Below the pieces are notes generated by a model. The model made no database searches, was not told the origin of the DNA, and saw only the letters and a list, made by a program, of their open reading frames with translations. This document shows positions 60,401 through 64,000 of a stretch of 64,000 nucleotides of DNA, piece after piece. The DNA is from Halictus rubicundus (taxonomy: Eukaryota; Arthropoda; Insecta; Hymenoptera; Halictidae). Position 1 is the stretch's first letter. Every line of letters begins with the position of its first letter. Made by a program: the position numbers and the translations under genes. The stretch lies in contig NC_135164.1 in NCBI RefSeq assembly GCF_050948215.1, positions 4,779,116-4,843,115 of the forward strand, written 5' to 3'.

Positions 60401-63400
60401 CGTTTCGATAAGAGACGGAAGTTTTCGCGAAACGAGAGGAAGCTTACGGGCGAGATACGCGCAACGTGTAAGCGATTCCATACACCTGCACGGCAACTGT
60501 CGTCTCGGCGAACGGTACTTACCTACCGTAACCTGCACTCGCGGCTTGCGCGAGTTTCGTTCTATATTGCGCACGGTCGTGCACTCTTAACCTACATGAG
60601 TCGGTCCGCGGCGGCGTGGTGCACGGGTGCAAACCAGTGCATCGCCGCTGGATCGTTTTATTGATTCCGCCGAGATATCCGCGGAGAGAACGAAGACATT
60701 TACGCGGCGGCGAGCCTCTCGCTAACTAGTCATTCTTCTTTCCACGGTTTCCATTCAGAACTCGTTAAGATTACAAGGCAGGCGCCAGCCGCTTACATCG
60801 TTCCCGCCTATTTATCAGCCGAGCAATTTTGGTTAGCAAGATACCATTACACCGACCGCAAGAACTGGATCATAACAGTGATCAAACGGAACTGGATGCT
60901 TTCGTGATGACAGTTACGCGGGACGTACTACCGGAGACCTGATTTTTGCCGGACTTTTTATCGGCTCCGCGGGAGAACCTCGTGCTCCGTCAGATCCGGT
61001 GTCGTCGACCATTTGAATTAATTCTCCGTATGTTCTGGATTATACTGGACTCGGTCACGAACCCGCTTCTTTCTTCGGTTAGTTAGGCATCGATTCGATC
61101 GGAGGACATTTTATTAGTGGGTCAGATTGAGCTTTGTTCCGTCGCTACGAATTCGATTCGTCAGTAGATCCTTGTGGAAAATAAAAAAGAAAAGTCATTG
61201 GTACGAATTAATCCAGAAAATATCCTCGAGACAAGATTTTTACAGACATTTTTAGGAGACAAAATTGTGATTCTTAGGTGTAATTAATAAAATTTATCTT
61301 GTATACTACTTACGTGGAAAGTTGGAGACATAGTGCCCAGTTACGAGATTGTGGAGTATTTGATTATTTAAGGATCTAGTTTTCTCGAGTGTACACTTAT
61401 TGGAAAACTTGAGCATATTGCGATTCCTATCTGACGCAAGTGAAAATAAATGGTTTCCCAGAGTGTCCAACGAAATTAAAAGCTGGCGTTAGTACTGTTT
61501 GTAGTACACTGGGTATTGCTCCGGCCGAATGTTTATAGAGCTAGAAAAACGTCGAAATCTAATTGCTTCACACGCTATAAAATGTAATGTAATTGAAGAT
61601 ACCTTATGGCGGTCGTATATGTCGGTGTAAAAAGTGAAATATGGTTTGTTCCTTCAGTACGGTCCTTGAACGTACAAAAATGTTTGTAGTCAACGTACCT
61701 ATAAATGTATTTCATTATATATTTCATAAACACTGTTGATTAAATAATAGAAAATCCGGGTTAATTTTATTTGCTCGTATCATTTACAAAGTCACGATAA
61801 AAGATCTTTTCTCTTTTATTTTTTCATTATTTTCACACAGTTATGAAGTAATAGGCATGTCTGATACAAGTTTATTCAAATTTAAGAATGAGTATGGAAA
61901 TATTTGCAAGGTTTGTTAATTTACTTTGACCTTGCAAATGTTAAGTCAGAGAACAATCCAATTAGAAGTAACCGCTTCTAACAATGTGCTACAAGATTTG
62001 CATAAATGTCCTCCAGTCTGAAATACCGACGTGAATATTCTTACGACGGTAACATGGCGCACTCTAGCTTGCAATGGAAGACTTTCGGTAAACTGAACGA
62101 ACAAAATATTTGTATTATTTGCATGAGAATACAAATTTTAAATACCTGTTTAAATTCGAAGCAAGAATATTGCGAAATATACAACAAAAAAAAAACCACA
62201 TCGTATCAACAATTCAGAAATGTGAATTAATTCAAACCTGTTCTTTGAGAGTTTCTTATATTTTTTAAATTTAATCAATGTAGAAATAATTTGCAGTAAA
62301 TATTTGAATTTCTATACTGAAAATACACAGGTAACCTTATTAGAGAACTTTCCGCGAATCCCGGTGAACTTCTACCTTATCAACCATCGATGTCTTCTCG
62401 ACTCTGACCTGCAACTGTTACAGTGAAAGTCTCTAGGAAACCATGAAGAATGAAATCTCTTATCGGTATAACGTTTTATGCAAATTAGCACTGGAATAAT
62501 TAAAAGAAGCTACTAAACGTGTACATAATCCCATTAGCATAATATATTTATTTAATTTTTTAATTGCTGGCTCGGTTTTCAACATTTGAACAAACAATTT
62601 CTCTTTAATCTGTAAAGCAAAATTTATTTTACTAAATTATGCATCTTTAACTGTACTATTATTTAATGCTAGAATCAAATAGTCCTCTATTGAAATCAAT
62701 TTCAGGACACTATAATCGACATTATTCCTCAAAAAGTTAAAACCGTGTTCGAATTAATATCGAAAATTAATCTTTCTAGTGAAGTAGAAGCACACTAGTG
62801 CATTTGTTACGTAAAATTATTTATCTTTACTACGTACAGGGACTGACCAAAGTAATAAGTAGACTGCAGACGTTGTAATTTGTAGAATACAAATGATTAA
62901 TTTCAAACCAAAACTCTCCCGAAAATACACTCCAATCTTTCAAATGAATTTTTCAAAGCGCTCGCAACTTCTCGGTGCGTTGGCCCCCGAGGGTTCCTTA
63001 ACTTTTTAATTTAAGGGAGAGGCTCTCTCCCGCGGGAAAAATAGAGTCGTCCTTCAAAAAACCCTCGGGTAAAATTATTGAAACGGGAAGCCTTTATCTC
63101 GGCGGCGTCGTCGCCACAAATCTCGTGGGCGAACGCGATAGGAAAATACAGATTGTTTCAGTGCAGCGGCGGCTGCAGTAAAACCCGTAAGAAGTGATTG
63201 CGAGCAGAAGCGAGGGACCGCTATCAGGCAAACAGAAAGGATAATTCCAAGTAGGAATGAAATCCTCCGGCCACTGGGACGCTTTTGTTCTATCTTTTTT
63301 TCGGGCCGTTACGTCGCGTCGTAGCCACACTCGGAGATCCTCCGACCGAACTGCAATTCTTGGGGACGGCGGATTCCATACATTGAAATTCGTGGAAGCG

Positions 63401-64000
63401 GCTCTCGAAAAAGTGGATGTGAAATCTTGTCAAACCAATTTACAACGTTATAAACGAAACGTAATTTGTCAGCTTAAATTGTAAACCGCAAATGGGTGCT
63501 ATCACGGAATCTTTTATGCAACTATTTCTGAGGAGGGGTGCCAAAAATAAAAAGAAAATGAGACTCGACAGAGATTTAAGATTTTACAGAACTATCCGAC
63601 AAAGACGAACAGGATTGATTTAAATCCGTCCAATTTAGCGACGTCCTCCCACAGGAAGTTTTCCAGCTTGCGTCCGTATTGCGGATCGTGGGATCCGCGG
63701 AAACCTTATTGCAAACGTGACTAATGTTCCCGCGCAAGAAACGACCGCCACTGCAACAGCTCGATAAGTCGTTTGACTCGCGACTGAATCCACAGGCTGA
63801 CAAATGTTTCTTAGTCACGGCGAATGTAAAACAGGCGAGTTGAGAAACAAACTTGGTTTACTCGTTGTCGTGGAAAGTGTTTTTCTCCATCACGACGGCT
63901 GCGGACCGAGCATGCTAAAATATAAAGCAGCGAAGCATCTTCCTTGGAAATAGTAGTATTTAAAAATATTAAATATATATTATTTGACTTAAATATACAG
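57414..64000. other. No exon recognised; probable intron or intergenic DNA after transporter exon B
   Basis: Predominantly AT-rich. A GC-balanced patch at 60,200-61,100 is open on both strands without a domain. A fragment of the 19,555 MITE family lies at 58,459-58,540 (GCGTCTGGTCATGGCTTACC). I searched by eye for further MCT helices and found none. Confidence 0.5.
58459..58540. repeat. Diverged fragment of the 19,555 MITE family
   Basis: GCGTCTGGTCATGGCTTACC followed by TTTCTACTTTGGCCGCG and TTTTCGGTTTTCTCG corresponds to the inner right half of the full element. Confidence 0.55.

Noticed and set aside
57000..64000. Search for remaining transporter membrane exons
   Set aside because: No open segment with two or more hydrophobic helices and splice sites was recognised, so the gene is reported as partial.

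Overview
This window looks like nuclear DNA from an insect, most probably a hymenopteran. Genes are sparse and intron-containing, canonical GT-AG junctions can be placed by eye, microsatellites are common, and short DNA transposons (piggyBac-type TTAA elements, mariner/IS630, pogo and hAT-like remnants) are scattered throughout. The insect call rests on gene architecture and repeat style, not on a species-diagnostic marker. No bacterial operon, CRISPR array, rRNA or convincing tRNA was found.

Layout. Positions 1 to about 32,100 hold no protein gene I can support; this is intergenic or intronic DNA with repeats. At 32,106-41,644 (+) is a complete four-exon gene for a 505-residue type II membrane protein of glycosyltransferase family 92 (DUF23). 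Its splice junctions reconstruct one open frame of 506 codons including the stop. Intron 1 (6.8 kb) contains a 1.1 kb DNA transposon (37,424-38,520) with near-perfect 39-bp terminal inverted repeats and an open frame for an unrecognised protein on the minus strand. Intron 3 carries an LTR-like or other inserted sequence.

From 41.8 to 50.4 kb there is no gene but several repeat structures: a 136-bp tandem array, a 250-bp MITE, a roughly 690-bp imperfect palindrome at 46.3-47.0 kb, and a 1.18-kb hAT-like element. At 51,213-52,365 and 55,661-56,996 (+) are two long exons, both ending in the same MCT/SLC16 module (EGGWG motif plus first membrane helix) and both using a phase-1 donor. They are either alternative first coding exons of one monocarboxylate-transporter-like gene or the starts of two tandem paralogues. 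The remaining membrane exons are not visible before position 64,000, so any gene must continue past the window.

The two loci are functionally separate: one is a probable secretory-pathway sugar transferase, the other a plasma-membrane solute carrier with unusually long cytoplasmic N-termini rich in RRxS kinase-type sites (second exon). I saw no evidence that they work together. The most interesting items are the duplicated transporter exon, the transposon with the unknown protein, and the large palindrome.
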